Shown piece by piece: positions 51,966-60,472 of a stretch of 64,000 bases of DNA; the first letter of the stretch is position 1; the number at the start of each line of letters is the position of its first letter. The translations under genes and the position numbers were made by a program. The stretch spans positions 18,385-82,384 of the forward strand of contig CAJUPJ010000015.1 of the NCBI GenBank assembly GCA_910588655.1. The letters are read 5' to 3'. Under the pieces are notes generated by a model. It saw only the letters and a program-made list of their open reading frames with translations. It did no database searches and was not told the origin of the DNA. This stretch comes from an uncultured Lachnospiraceae bacterium (GTDB taxonomy: Bacteria; Bacillota; Clostridia; Lachnospirales; Lachnospiraceae).

Positions 51966-52495
51966 TATATTATACCCTCCTTCCTGGCTTTCTTCCTAAG
52001 CATTTCTTTAGCCCTGCGTATCTGTGTCTGCACTGTCTTAAGCTTTTTACCTGTAAATCCTGCAATCTGTGCTGCTGTCATGCCATTACAATAATAATCA
52101 GTTGCAACCTGGTTATATGGCGGTTTAAGCGTGCTGCATGCTCTCATTAATTCACGCTTTGTCTCTTCCTGTAAAACCCCTTCTTCTGGAGGTGGTACAG
52201 AGGATGCATTTTCAAGCAGTATACTTTCTTCTGCCGGGACAGTCCGCCTGTCTGCCCTTTTTAAGAAATCAAGGCACTTATTAACAGCAATCCTTGTAAC
52301 AAAACCACCTGGATTACTGCCATCAAAGCTGTCTAATGATTTATATATAGAAAGAAATGTTTCCTGTGCCAAGTCTTCTGCATCAAAATAACTTCCAGTC
52401 ATTTTATAACAAATAGAAAAAGCTAGTTTTTCATATTGGTTTAACATTTCTGTAAATATTTTATCCTTATCTGGCATCTCTTTCTCCAAAACCAT
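51965..52495 (-). CDS. ECF-type RNA polymerase sigma factor
   Basis: 176 aa. Region 2 reads YEKLAFSICYKMTGSYFDAEDLAQETFLSIYKSL, the canonical ECF core-binding and -10 recognition segment. Region 4 (LKPPYNQVATDYYCNGMTAAQIAGFTGKKLKTVQTQIRRAKEML) is a helix-turn-helix for the -35. AGGTGAT precedes the ATG. First gene of a four-gene operon with its anti-sigma factor and two membrane proteins. Likely autoregulated, though I could not define its promoter. Confidence 0.93.
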   Translation of the reverse strand: MVLEKEMPDKDKIFTEMLNQYEKLAFSICYKMTGSYFDAEDLAQETFLSIYKSLDSFDGSNPGGFVTRIAVNKCLDFLKRADRRTVPAEESILLENASSVPPPEEGVLQEETKRELMRACSTLKPPYNQVATDYYCNGMTAAQIAGFTGKKLKTVQTQIRRAKEMLRKKARKEGII

Positions 52496-52557
52496 ATCAC
52501 CTCACTTGCTGCCTGCTTTTGCACCCTTCTATTATATATAACGGGGCAGAAAACAAA

Positions 52558-52592
52558 AAGTCTTCAAAAATTCAAAAAATTTCTGAAGACTT
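52558..52592 (-). terminator. Terminator between the GNAT remnant and the sigma operon
   Basis: AAGTCTTCA (52558-52566) pairs with TGAAGACTT (52584-52592) in an A/T-rich context. Confidence 0.75.
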
Positions 52593-52610
52593 TACTTTAT
52601 ATATTATTTT

Positions 52611-52763
52611 TTATCTGTTTATTTCCTTAACCATCATATACTCATTTAAAAATGTGCCATCCTTTAAGCGTATAGCATTGGACCGGACGCCTGTAATCCG
52701 GAAGCCCATTTTCCCATACAGATGTCTTGCCCTGGAATTTCCTTCTACAACATCAAGCTCAAT
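52611..52763 (-). pseudogene. C-terminal fragment of a GNAT acetyltransferase
   Basis: The minus strand encodes about 50 residues (IELDVVEGNSRARHLYGKMG, FRITGVRSNAIRL and a VKEINR end) that are unmistakably the C-terminal part of a GNAT protein (N-x-x-A-x-x-L-Y-x-x-x-G-F), ending at TAA 52613-52611. An in-frame stop at 52764-52766 precedes it, and no N-terminal half exists between here and the endoglucanase gene. Confidence 0.8.
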
Positions 52764-52838
52764 TTATGTAATATACTCCCTTCTGTACCTTTGGCTGGTG
52801 GCAAAAACAGTAATCAAAAACAACAATTCCAGCAGATG

Positions 52839-53885
52839 CTATTTCTTATATTTCTTAACAAGCCATTTTCCCTGTTCTGATAAATCAGATTTCTTATAAC
52901 CTGATGTTTTAGTACATGAAGGATTTAAAAGTGATGCACTTTCTGGTTTATTTGAAAGGCTCCAGCAGACATAACCCATTTTATAACTATCCATAAGCTT
53001 AATCCACTTATCCGCACTTGCAAAATCATAATTACCATTGCCACTTGCTTCACATGTGCCAAACTCTGTACATATTACTGGAAGCCCGTTATCATAGGCT
53101 TTTTTAAGTTTTTCGCGGTAGCTGTCCTGGTGCGTTGCTGCATAAAAATGTACTGAATACATTATATTTGAAAAACCTTTTAACGGGCTTTCTGATGCAA
53201 CATCAACATCCTGCGACCATGTTGGTGTACCAACTATTATAACTGCTTTGCTGCTGTTTTTCCTTATTGCCTTTATTACTTTTTTAGCATAGGATTTAAT
53301 ATCATCCCATGTTGTCCCGCCATTTGGCTCGTTACAAATTTCATATAATACATTGGTATATGAACTGTATTTTTTGCTCACCTTCTTAAAAAATGCAACT
53401 GCTTCTTTCTGGTGCTTCTTAGGGTTCTGGTCATTAAGCACATGCCAGTCAATTATTACATACATGCCAAGCTTTGTTGCCGCCTGTACCCCTGTATCTA
53501 TTGTTTCTAAAAGCTTCTTTCTGTTCTCTTCATCAGTTACACAGTAACCATTATATTCTTCTGTATACATTGCAAGACGTATGGTATTAGCTCCCCATTT
53601 ATCACGTATTGTTTTAAACGATGCCTCATTTACATATGGATACCCTACATCCCAGTTAATGCCATGTGTGCTTACACCCTTAAGCTGCACAGGTTTGCCG
53701 TTCTTTCCAGTTAACTGCCTTCCCTTCACAGACAACTGCCCGTTAGCCGCAGTAAATGAAGAAGCCGCCTGGGCATACATACCCTCACTGCCATTCTGTA
53801 AAGGCGCAGATGGAAATATTGTATATACAGCCAGAACAAGAGCAGCAATACATAACAACAGCCTGTATCTTCTATTACACCACAT
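52839..53885 (-). CDS. Secreted endoglucanase, glycoside hydrolase family 5
   Basis: 348 aa. N-terminal signal/anchor (LLLCIAALVLAVYTIF), short linker, then a GH5 TIM barrel, subfamily GH5_2-like. Acid/base E186 is in YEICNEPNGG and the nucleophile E274 in ICTEFGTCE. Other family residues include LKGVSTHGINWD, ANTIRLAMY, VIIDWHVLNDQNP and VHFYAATH. It hydrolyses beta-1,4-glucans such as cellulose or mixed-linkage glucan outside the cell. No carbohydrate-binding or dockerin module. AAAGGAGG precedes the ATG. Plant-fibre use is consistent with a gut or rumen Lachnospiraceae. Confidence 0.95.
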   Translation of the reverse strand: MWCNRRYRLLLCIAALVLAVYTIFPSAPLQNGSEGMYAQAASSFTAANGQLSVKGRQLTGKNGKPVQLKGVSTHGINWDVGYPYVNEASFKTIRDKWGANTIRLAMYTEEYNGYCVTDEENRKKLLETIDTGVQAATKLGMYVIIDWHVLNDQNPKKHQKEAVAFFKKVSKKYSSYTNVLYEICNEPNGGTTWDDIKSYAKKVIKAIRKNSSKAVIIVGTPTWSQDVDVASESPLKGFSNIMYSVHFYAATHQDSYREKLKKAYDNGLPVICTEFGTCEASGNGNYDFASADKWIKLMDSYKMGYVCWSLSNKPESASLLNPSCTKTSGYKKSDLSEQGKWLVKKYKK

Positions 53886-53910
53886 TCCAATACCTCCTTT
53901 GAAATTTTAA

Positions 53911-54100
53911 GTTATTTGTTTTTGTTTCTGTAATTTTGCCATAAAGCAGCAAGTTTCCAGTGTTCCAGCTAATCATTATTCTATGACAGGGATACTATGC
54001 ACTGTTACGTGGGCTGACGTAGTGAGAACGTGCCCTGTCATGGAATAATTTAGCTGGAACATGGAAACCTTGCGTTCTGCAATGCAAAAACACTAAAAAA
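53911..54100. repeat. Palindromic repeat, copy A6 (diverged)
   Basis: Arms GTTTCCAGTGTTCCAGCTAA and TTAGCTGGAACATGGAAAC are complementary. Inside, ATTATTCTATGACAGGG pairs with CCCTGTCATGGAATAAT around an apex containing TTACGTGGGCTGACGTAG. The outer ends are weaker. It fills the gap between the endoglucanase and the glnQ-type gene. Confidence 0.75.
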
Positions 54101-54823
54101 CTACAACACCTTACTTAAAAATTCCTTAAGCCTTTCATTGTCTGGATTTTCAAATATCTTTTCTGGTGTTCCCGATTCTGCAATTACCCCATTATTCATA
54201 AAAAGCACCCTGTCTGATATTTCCCTTGCAAAGCCCATTTCATGTGTTACTATCATCATGGTCATTCCGCTTTTTGCCAAATCTTTGATTACTTCTAAAA
54301 CTTCCCCTACCATTTCAGGGTCAAGTGCAGATGTCGGCTCATCAAAAAGCATAACTTCTGGTTCCATTGCCATCGCACGTACTATTGCAAGCCTTTGCTT
54401 CTGCCCGCCTGAAAGTTTAACAGGTTTCACATCTGCTTTATCCCTTAAACCTACTCTGTCTAAAAGCTCCATAGCCCTGTTATGTGCCTGCTCTTTATTC
54501 ATTTTTTTAAGGTTAACTGGTGCTATTGTAATATTTTTCTCAACTGTCATATTTGGAAATACATTAAAGTGCTGGAATACCATACCCATCTTCTGGCGGT
54601 GTATATTTATATTTACACCTTTGGCTGTAATATCTTCACCTTTAAAAAGGATACGTCCTGATGACGGCACTTCAAGCAGGTTCATACACCTTAACAATGT
54701 AGATTTACCTGAGCCGGAAGGCCCTATAAGGCTTACTATTTCATTCTGGTTTACCTGCTGTGTTACATCTTTAAGGACTTCAAGGCTGCCAAATCTCTTT
54801 GAAATATGCTCAAACTTAATCAT
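54101..54823 (-). CDS. glnQ: Polar amino-acid ABC transporter, ATP-binding protein
   Basis: 240 aa. Walker A GPSGSGKST, Q-loop VFQHFNVFPNMTV, signature LSGGQKQRLAIVRAM, Walker B VMLFDEPTSALD and switch His in VTHEMGFA: the GlnQ/HisP class. It energises uptake of a polar amino acid. The start overlaps the permease stop by one base (TAATG). Last gene of the importer operon; repeat A6 follows. Confidence 0.95.
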   Translation of the reverse strand: MIKFEHISKRFGSLEVLKDVTQQVNQNEIVSLIGPSGSGKSTLLRCMNLLEVPSSGRILFKGEDITAKGVNINIHRQKMGMVFQHFNVFPNMTVEKNITIAPVNLKKMNKEQAHNRAMELLDRVGLRDKADVKPVKLSGGQKQRLAIVRAMAMEPEVMLFDEPTSALDPEMVGEVLEVIKDLAKSGMTMMIVTHEMGFAREISDRVLFMNNGVIAESGTPEKIFENPDNERLKEFLSKVL

Positions 54824-55476
54824 TATGCACGCAGCCTCCTTTCTAAATATGCTACAAGCTTACTAAGCGTAAATGATAAGACAAAATATATAACACCTGC
54901 TATAAATAATGGTTCAAGTGTTAAAAATGTTGCCCCGTTTACTGTACGGTATGTAGTCATAAGGTCACCTACAAAAAATGTAGATGCAAGCGATGTTTCC
55001 TTAATATCTGTAACAAACTCATTAGCAAGTGCCGGCAGTATATTCCTCATTGCCTGCGGAAGCACAACCATGCGCAAAGTCTGCACATGGCTGAGCCCAA
55101 GGCTTCTTGCTGCTTCTGTCTGCCCGTGGTCAACTGACTGTATTCCAGAACGTATTATTTCTGATATATATGCTGTTGTATTTAAAACAAGCCCGACTGA
55201 TACAGCAGCAAAAGGCGAAAGGTTTATGCCAATTTCTGGAAGCAGGAACATAAATATATATAACTGTAAAAGTAAAGGTGTATTTCTGAATAATTCTATA
55301 TATGATGTTCCAATAAATGATAAAACCACATTGCTGCTCATCTTTAAAAGTGCAACAAATGTCCCAAGTATTGTGCCACATGTAACTGCTATAAATGCAA
55401 GCAGCAATGTATAGCCAATACCCTGTATAAACAGCCCGCTATATTCATTTAGCACCCTTAATATATTTTCAGCCAT
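54823..55476 (-). CDS. Polar amino-acid ABC transporter, permease
   Basis: 217 aa, five membrane segments. The EAA loop reads EAARSLGLSHVQTLRMVVLPQAMRNILPALANEF, typical of the HisMQ/GlnP family. FIGTSYIELFRNTPLLLQ is the conserved N-terminal signature. GGAGG lies before the ATG. A single permease gene suggests a homodimer. Substrate specificity is not readable. Confidence 0.94.
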   Translation of the reverse strand: MAENILRVLNEYSGLFIQGIGYTLLLAFIAVTCGTILGTFVALLKMSSNVVLSFIGTSYIELFRNTPLLLQLYIFMFLLPEIGINLSPFAAVSVGLVLNTTAYISEIIRSGIQSVDHGQTEAARSLGLSHVQTLRMVVLPQAMRNILPALANEFVTDIKETSLASTFFVGDLMTTYRTVNGATFLTLEPLFIAGVIYFVLSFTLSKLVAYLERRLRA

Positions 55477-55496
55477 TATAACCTCCAGTCTGGCAA

Positions 55497-56330
55497 TTAA
55501 TCACCAATGGAAGCTGCAAGTTCCTGTGCTTCTACAAGCCAGCCCTCATACAGCTTTTTATCATTGATATCCTTGATAATTTCATTCATTTTATCTTTTA
55601 ATTCTTTTGAATCTTTGTTTACTGCAACTACAAGTTCTGCTTCATCATAAATAAATACAGGTTCTGCAATAGCAAGTGTATCATCGCTTGCTACTATTGA
55701 ATCTGCCACTACCTTCTGGAGCACGACTCCTGCTGCCTTTTTAGATTTAACCATCTGTATTCCATCTGTAACTTTATTAATAAGCTGCTTCTTAGCACTG
55801 GACATGTACTGGTCAACAATAGAATCCTGTGCAGAAGCATTCTGTGCTGTAACTGTTTCACCATCAAAATCTGCTGCTTCTTTATATTTGCCAGCATCCT
55901 CTTTATTAATTACTACAACCTGTTCTGAATCATCAAAATATGCATCAGTAAAATCTACAGACTTCTTTCTATCTTCTGAAGGATAATATCCATTAATTGA
56001 ACAGTCCACTTTATTCTGTGTTACACCTGCAAGGCATGTGTCAAAGTCCATTGCAAGTATTTCCATTTTAACACCTAATTTCTCTGCAATATACTTAATC
56101 ATTTCAATATCTGCACCAACATAAGTATCCTGCCCGCTCTTTGACGGGTCCATAAATTCATAAGGTGCAAAATCTGGTGAAACTGCTACTTTAAGCACCC
56201 CTGCATCCTGCACTTTTTCAAGTGCATTTTTACTTTCTTCCTTATTGCTGTCACTTCCACTTCCACATCCTGCAAGGCTTAAAGTTAATGTTGCGCATAA
56301 TATGGCAGTTAATATTTTTTTCAGTTTCAT
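55497..56330 (-). CDS. Amino-acid ABC transporter substrate-binding lipoprotein
   Basis: 277 aa. Lipoprotein signal with lipobox LSLAGCGSG (Cys22), then a type-II periplasmic-binding fold: VLKVAVSPDFAPYEF, YVGADIEMIKYIAEKLGVK, MDFDTCLAGVTQNKVDCSIN and DGIQMVKSKKAAGVV. Family SBP_bac_3, anchored on the outer face of the membrane and delivering a polar amino acid to the permease. GGAGG precedes the ATG. A hairpin followed by Ts lies about 50 bp upstream in the leader. Confidence 0.94.
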   Translation of the reverse strand: MKLKKILTAILCATLTLSLAGCGSGSDSNKEESKNALEKVQDAGVLKVAVSPDFAPYEFMDPSKSGQDTYVGADIEMIKYIAEKLGVKMEILAMDFDTCLAGVTQNKVDCSINGYYPSEDRKKSVDFTDAYFDDSEQVVVINKEDAGKYKEAADFDGETVTAQNASAQDSIVDQYMSSAKKQLINKVTDGIQMVKSKKAAGVVLQKVVADSIVASDDTLAIAEPVFIYDEAELVVAVNKDSKELKDKMNEIIKDINDKKLYEGWLVEAQELAASIGD

Positions 56331-56380
56331 AATAATTTCCTCCTGGTTCTGCTTTTTGGCAGCTGTACTTCCACTAATAT

Positions 56381-56420
56381 AAAAAAGCAGGCACTGGATT
56401 ATTGTCCGCTGTCTGCTTTA
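56381..56420 (-). terminator. Terminator or attenuator ahead of the importer operon
   Basis: On the minus strand AAGCAGACA pairs with TGCCTGCTT and is followed by a run of T. It lies 80 nt after the amidohydrolase stop and 50 nt before the lipoprotein ATG. It could end the upstream transcript or act as an attenuator. Confidence 0.65.
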
Positions 56421-56500
56421 ACTTATATTTAACTTTTATTTTATCAATTATTTACGATGTTTATACAAAGTACAGACTGTAAATATAACTATATACTAAT

Positions 56501-57667
56501 TTATATAGTTTTGCAAGTAAAATGTGCCATCACATCCAAGGCAGTCATTGCCATTGCCTTGGCAGCAATATGCATAAGTTCCTTTGCACCTTGTGAGCCT
56601 GCCACTTCAACGAAGCCCTGTTCATGCAGTCCTGCATCTGATAAATGTGCTGTGCTTAATATTGTATAACATGTAGGGCATATATATGATACATTTCCCA
56701 TATCTGTACTCTCACAGTTGTATTTATCTCCTTCTTCAAGGCTGGTTATGCCAAGTTCTGCAAGATTAGCTTTCATATAACTATTAAGCATTTCATCCCG
56801 TTTTAAATCATAAAATGTATTTTCTGCCCTTTTATACTTAAATTCCGCACCTGTCATAAGGCTTGCGCCCTTTCCAATATTTATAATACGCCCCACCACT
56901 TTTTCAAGAAGCTCTTTATCCACTGCCCTTGCAAATATCCACATTGAAGCATAACTAGGTATAATATTAGGAGTCTGTCCCCCGTTTGTTATTATTTCAT
57001 GTATCTTAACACCTGCGCCAAACTGCTGGCGCATTGCATTAATGCCTGCAATGGCAAGATGGCATGCATCAAGTGCATTTATCCCGTTTTCTGGTTCTTT
57101 TGCAGCATGTGCCTCTTTTCCAAAAAATTCAAATAGAAAATCTGTCATTGCCAGTGCAGTTGTATCAACGCAGTCTGTCCTTCCTAAATGCATCTGTAAA
57201 ACCGCATCAATTCCATTAAATGCCCCCTTCCTGGCAAATGTCACTTTACTTCCTGATTTTTCCTCTGATGGTGTACCAAATACAACTATATTTCCATTAA
57301 ATAAATGGCTGGTTTCTGCCAGTGCACGTGCCGCTGCCAGTGTACTTCCTGCAATCCAGTTATGCCCGCAGGCATGAGCCGGCTGGTCATGGTTAACTCC
57401 ATAACCTGGCAATGCATCATACTCAGCAGGAAATGCAACAGTCCTTCCGCTGCCATTTCCATAATCTGCCCTGAATGCAGTTTCAATTCCCATATACGGG
57501 TATGTAACCCTGAATCCTGCATCCTGCAGTTTATCCGCAAGATAAGCAGATGAATTAAATTCCTCATCACTTAACTCTGGATTTTTAAATAAATAATCAC
57601 TAATTTCCTCCGCCCAGCCTGAAATATTATCTTCAGCCTGGCAGACAGTTTTCTTAATATCTTCCAT
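56501..57667 (-). CDS. M20 family amidohydrolase/peptidase (AbgB-like)
   Basis: 388 aa. Metal-site segments FPAEYDALPGYGVNHDQPAHACGHNWIAG and FGTPSEEKSG belong to M20 aminoacylases; a small dimerisation domain (FFGKEAHAAKEPENGINALD, with the bridging His) sits in the middle. These enzymes hydrolyse N-acyl amino acids or aminobenzoyl-glutamate-type amides. Adjacent to and in line with a polar amino-acid importer, so it may act on the imported compound; that is inference. AGGAGGG precedes the ATG. Cytosolic. Confidence 0.92.
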   Translation of the reverse strand: MEDIKKTVCQAEDNISGWAEEISDYLFKNPELSDEEFNSSAYLADKLQDAGFRVTYPYMGIETAFRADYGNGSGRTVAFPAEYDALPGYGVNHDQPAHACGHNWIAGSTLAAARALAETSHLFNGNIVVFGTPSEEKSGSKVTFARKGAFNGIDAVLQMHLGRTDCVDTTALAMTDFLFEFFGKEAHAAKEPENGINALDACHLAIAGINAMRQQFGAGVKIHEIITNGGQTPNIIPSYASMWIFARAVDKELLEKVVGRIINIGKGASLMTGAEFKYKRAENTFYDLKRDEMLNSYMKANLAELGITSLEEGDKYNCESTDMGNVSYICPTCYTILSTAHLSDAGLHEQGFVEVAGSQGAKELMHIAAKAMAMTALDVMAHFTCKTI

Positions 57668-57758
57668 AATCCCTCCTGTAAATGCCTTGTATTCCGTTTT
57701 ATAAACCCCTGTTAATAAATTTTCTGCTGGATTAGCCTGGTTTTCTATAATACAGGTG

Positions 57759-57787
57759 TTTACATGAAATTACCATTATGATATTAT
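57759..57787 (+). promoter_or_regulatory. Promoter of the YczE-like gene
   Basis: TTTACA (57759-57764), 17-bp spacer, TATTAT (57782-57787), 26 bp before the ATG at 57813. Confidence 0.55.
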
Positions 57788-57812
57788 AACTTTTAGCCAG
57801 GAGGGGTATATA

Positions 57813-58463
57813 ATGGATTTTAAAATAACTAAACAATGGACAAAAAGAGTCCTGCTAATGATTATATCTGTAATGATAATGGGGTTTTGTGTTTCGCTGC
57901 TTGTTCTGACTGACATGGGTACTGACCCATGTTCAGCAATGAACTATGGGGTTTCTTCCCAGATTGGAATGTCATTTGGCAATTACCAGCTACTATTAAA
58001 TATTGTACTGCTTGTATTTGTGTTTATATTTGACCGTTCACTTATTGGTGCTGGAACTATAGGCAATATGGTACTTGTAGGATATACTGCTGATTTTTTC
58101 AGTAACAATGTATGGAATGGTTTATTACATATACCTGCTTCCCTGCCACTTGGAACACGCATATGTATACTTATACCAGCTCTTATATTATTTGTAACAG
58201 CAGCAGCATGTTATATGAACAGCGGTTGCGGGATAGCACCTTATGACGCTGTGTCATTTATTATTAATGCAAAACTGGAAAAAGCACTTCATAAAGAAAA
58301 CTTATTTAAGTTTGTACGTCTGCTTTTTGACCTGTGTGCAATGTTAATTGGTGTAGCAACCAAAGGGGAAGCTGGCATTATTACCGCACTTATGGTAATA
58401 TCACTTGGTCCTGCTGTTGCCTATGTTGGTGATTTATTTAAAAAACGTGGTTTCCTTTCTTAA
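57813..58463 (+). CDS. YczE/YitT-type membrane protein
   Basis: 216 aa with five to six membrane segments. The motifs VLTDMGTDPCSAMNYGVSSQIGMSFGNYQ, GAGTIGNMVLVGYTADFF and SGCGIAPYDAVSF are those of the YczE branch of the YitT-like membrane proteins (GTDPxxxxxxGxS...GxxPxD duplicated pattern). Function is unknown in the family. AGGAGGGG precedes the ATG. Monocistronic, convergent with the DUF6273-like gene. Confidence 0.88.
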   Translation: MDFKITKQWTKRVLLMIISVMIMGFCVSLLVLTDMGTDPCSAMNYGVSSQIGMSFGNYQLLLNIVLLVFVFIFDRSLIGAGTIGNMVLVGYTADFFSNNVWNGLLHIPASLPLGTRICILIPALILFVTAAACYMNSGCGIAPYDAVSFIINAKLEKALHKENLFKFVRLLFDLCAMLIGVATKGEAGIITALMVISLGPAVAYVGDLFKKRGFLS

Positions 58464-58484
58464 TATTTTATAGAAGAAAACCAC
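58447..58484. terminator. Weak bidirectional terminator
   Basis: GTGGTTT (58447-58453) pairs with AAACCAC (58478-58484), with further partial pairing inside. It overlaps the 3' end of the YczE-like gene. Confidence 0.5.
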
Positions 58485-58492
58485 AATTCCTG

Positions 58493-59668
58493 TTATCCAA
58501 ATACGACCCAGAATGAGCTTCTTACAGATATATTATCTTCATCAGAAGGTGCTTCACTTATTGAGGCATCTTCTTTTACATAGCATACATTCCCTTCACT
58601 GTTTCCACTGTCCTTAAGCCAGTAAATTTTATCTGTGCCCTTTATAATATCCTTATACTTTTCATACTGCACTTTATCAAGAATGGAAATAATTTCCCTG
58701 TCCTTTTCATTTATCATGCCCTGCCCTGCAATTATTGTTCTTTCTTCTGGGCTAAATTCTTTTATAAACTCCTTATTAAGCCAGTTGCAGAGCGATGAGC
58801 CATGCCATACACTTTTGCCATCCTTATCATATTTCTTTTTAGGCAAATCATCTTTAGCAAACAGCAACGCCTGTCTTTCTGTCTTACTAAGTATAATCCA
58901 TTTACCCTTGCCATATCTGGCTGTGTCACCTGGTACAGCTTCTGCAATTATCTTCTTTTCAATATCAAACGCCTTTTTTTCTGCATCAAATTTATTCTGT
59001 GCCTTTTTATAATTTGCCAGGGCTTTCTTATAAGAACCTTCTTTATTATATCTTTCCGCAATATAATAGTAGCACTCTTTCATATTCCCATTGCCAACAA
59101 GTACGCCGCCCGACTTCTTATAAAGCCCTATAGCTGTTTTATATTCACCCTTTGACTGGTAATATATCCCTTTAACCAAAGGATAAAAAGGAGTATTTAT
59201 AAATATTACAGCTAAAATAATAACAACACACAGCATAATTCCCTGTCTTTTAAACATAGCCCTTGTTTCAGCCTTTTTAATACCATTCCTGCATATCTGT
59301 ATATTATTATTACATTCCTCTGCATTATGTCCAAATTTCTTTGCCCGTTTAAAATCTTCTATTGCATCTGCAAAACTGCTCTTATCTTTAGCCTTTCCAA
59401 GTTTATCCACAGCAGTTAAATAAGCTTCTTCTGCACCCTTCCTTGCTGCTTCTTCTGCATCTCTCCTGCACTTCTCCCCACGCTCCGCTGAATCCTTATA
59501 ACCATCCAGCTTATCAAACTTATTTGCTGCATCATTTAACGAATAAACTACCCTTTCAAACCTGCTTATACAATCTACAGCTTCCATAAGACTGACAGCA
59601 GAACGGTATAAATTTTCTTCCTTTGAAAGTTTTTCCTTTTTACGGACTGGTCTTTTAGCCTTTGCCAT
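58493..59668 (-). CDS. Membrane-anchored helical-repeat protein with DUF6273-like C-terminus
   Basis: 391 aa. Residues 1-130 are lysine-rich helices with TPR-like spacing (AEEAARKGAEEAYLTAVDKL, NAEECNNNIQICRNGIKK). A single membrane segment follows at about 143-160 (GIMLCVVIILAVIFI), then two further TPR-like helices (YKTAIGLYKKSG, YKKALANYKKAQNK). The C-terminal part (about 245-391: KWIILSKTERQALLFAKDD, WHGSSLCNWLNKEFIKEF, SVRSSFWVVFG) matches the DUF6273 layout common in Lachnospiraceae. Function unknown. No neighbour in the same operon. Confidence 0.72.
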   Translation of the reverse strand: MAKAKRPVRKKEKLSKEENLYRSAVSLMEAVDCISRFERVVYSLNDAANKFDKLDGYKDSAERGEKCRRDAEEAARKGAEEAYLTAVDKLGKAKDKSSFADAIEDFKRAKKFGHNAEECNNNIQICRNGIKKAETRAMFKRQGIMLCVVIILAVIFINTPFYPLVKGIYYQSKGEYKTAIGLYKKSGGVLVGNGNMKECYYYIAERYNKEGSYKKALANYKKAQNKFDAEKKAFDIEKKIIAEAVPGDTARYGKGKWIILSKTERQALLFAKDDLPKKKYDKDGKSVWHGSSLCNWLNKEFIKEFSPEERTIIAGQGMINEKDREIISILDKVQYEKYKDIIKGTDKIYWLKDSGNSEGNVCYVKEDASISEAPSDEDNISVRSSFWVVFG

Positions 59669-59754
59669 AACATTACCATTCCTTTCCGCATCCCGTCTGG
59701 TTATCTAACAGGCGCAAACTATAAGAATTACTATATCATTTTTTGGAAATATGT

Positions 59755-60051
59755 CAATTTAAAGTTTTCTTGTGGTGGTGTTTCTGATGGGATGACGGAC
59801 GGTTTCTGTTGCCAGAGCCAGAATATTCCGTTAAAGGGGTACGCTTCCGCTGATTTGGTAACGGTGAGCCACGCAACGGCACATAAAGCCCCATATCCCA
59901 AAGGAAACTAACGTTTCCCCTGGGATACAGGGACTTAAATGCCGGCGGGCTCAAAGTACCCCTTTAACGTAATATTACTGGCATCTGGCACAAGAAACCT
60001 GTCACCGCAGCTTTACAGTAAAATACAAAATAACAATATAACTTTAAATTG
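59755..60051. repeat. Long palindromic repeat, copy A7
   Basis: CAATTTAAAGTT (59755-59766) and AACTTTAAATTG (60040-60051) are perfect inverted ends. Blocks shared with A1: ATGACGGACGGTTTCTGT, GCCAGAGCCAGAATATTCCG, AAAGGGGTACGCTTCCGCT. The second half carries the nested hairpin CCCATATCCC...GGGATACAGGG seen also in A5, then AAAGTACCCCTTTAACG and CTGGCATCTGGCAC. No gene. Confidence 0.85.
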
Positions 60052-60188
60052 GGTGGTGAAGAGATGATTTTGCTATTCACTTATTACATAACGGAACAGC
60101 AAATATTATTGTTTGTCTAAATCATCCGCCCCTCCCCCACAACATAATTTCCAGTATTATTCCATAACAGAGGCGCTACTGCGTAACA
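60052..60188. repeat. Module C plus a truncated A-type arm
   Basis: GGTGGTGAAGAGATGATTT (60052 onward) is partly complementary to AAATCATCCGCCCCTCCC (about 60117-60135), as in module C elsewhere. Then TAATTTCCAG and TATTCCATAACAGAGGCGCT resemble a shortened left arm of the A family, which runs into element B2. Confidence 0.5.
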
Positions 60189-60450
60189 CAATGTCATTTA
60201 GTCCAGAGTTTAGCTGGAAAATATTTTTATAAATTACCAAAGTGTAGATTGCTGGCAAATTCCAAATGTGCTTCCATGAAAAAGCTGTACGGAACCGCTG
60301 GTGCTTAAGCCCTGTACTTTAGGGCTTTATGCACCATTGCGTGTGACGTCCAAGCGAAAGCGTGCTTTTTTCATGGAATGCACTTTGGATTTGCCAGCGC
60401 ATCCCAGCACATTTAATTTTTAAACATCTTTTCTTAACTAAATGACATTG
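60189..60450. mobile_element. MITE-like inverted-repeat element B2
   Basis: 262 bp, ends CAATGTCATTTAGT and ACTAAATGACATTG. The interior is nearly the same as B1 (GCTGGCAAATTCCAAATGTG, GCTTCCATGAAAAAGCTG, GCTGGTGCTTAAGCCCTGTA) but lacks about 20 bp at the apex. As with B1, the insertion is in A-family sequence. No transposase or coding frame. Confidence 0.8.
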
Positions 60451-60472
60451 TTTTATACCAGCATCACTTGAA

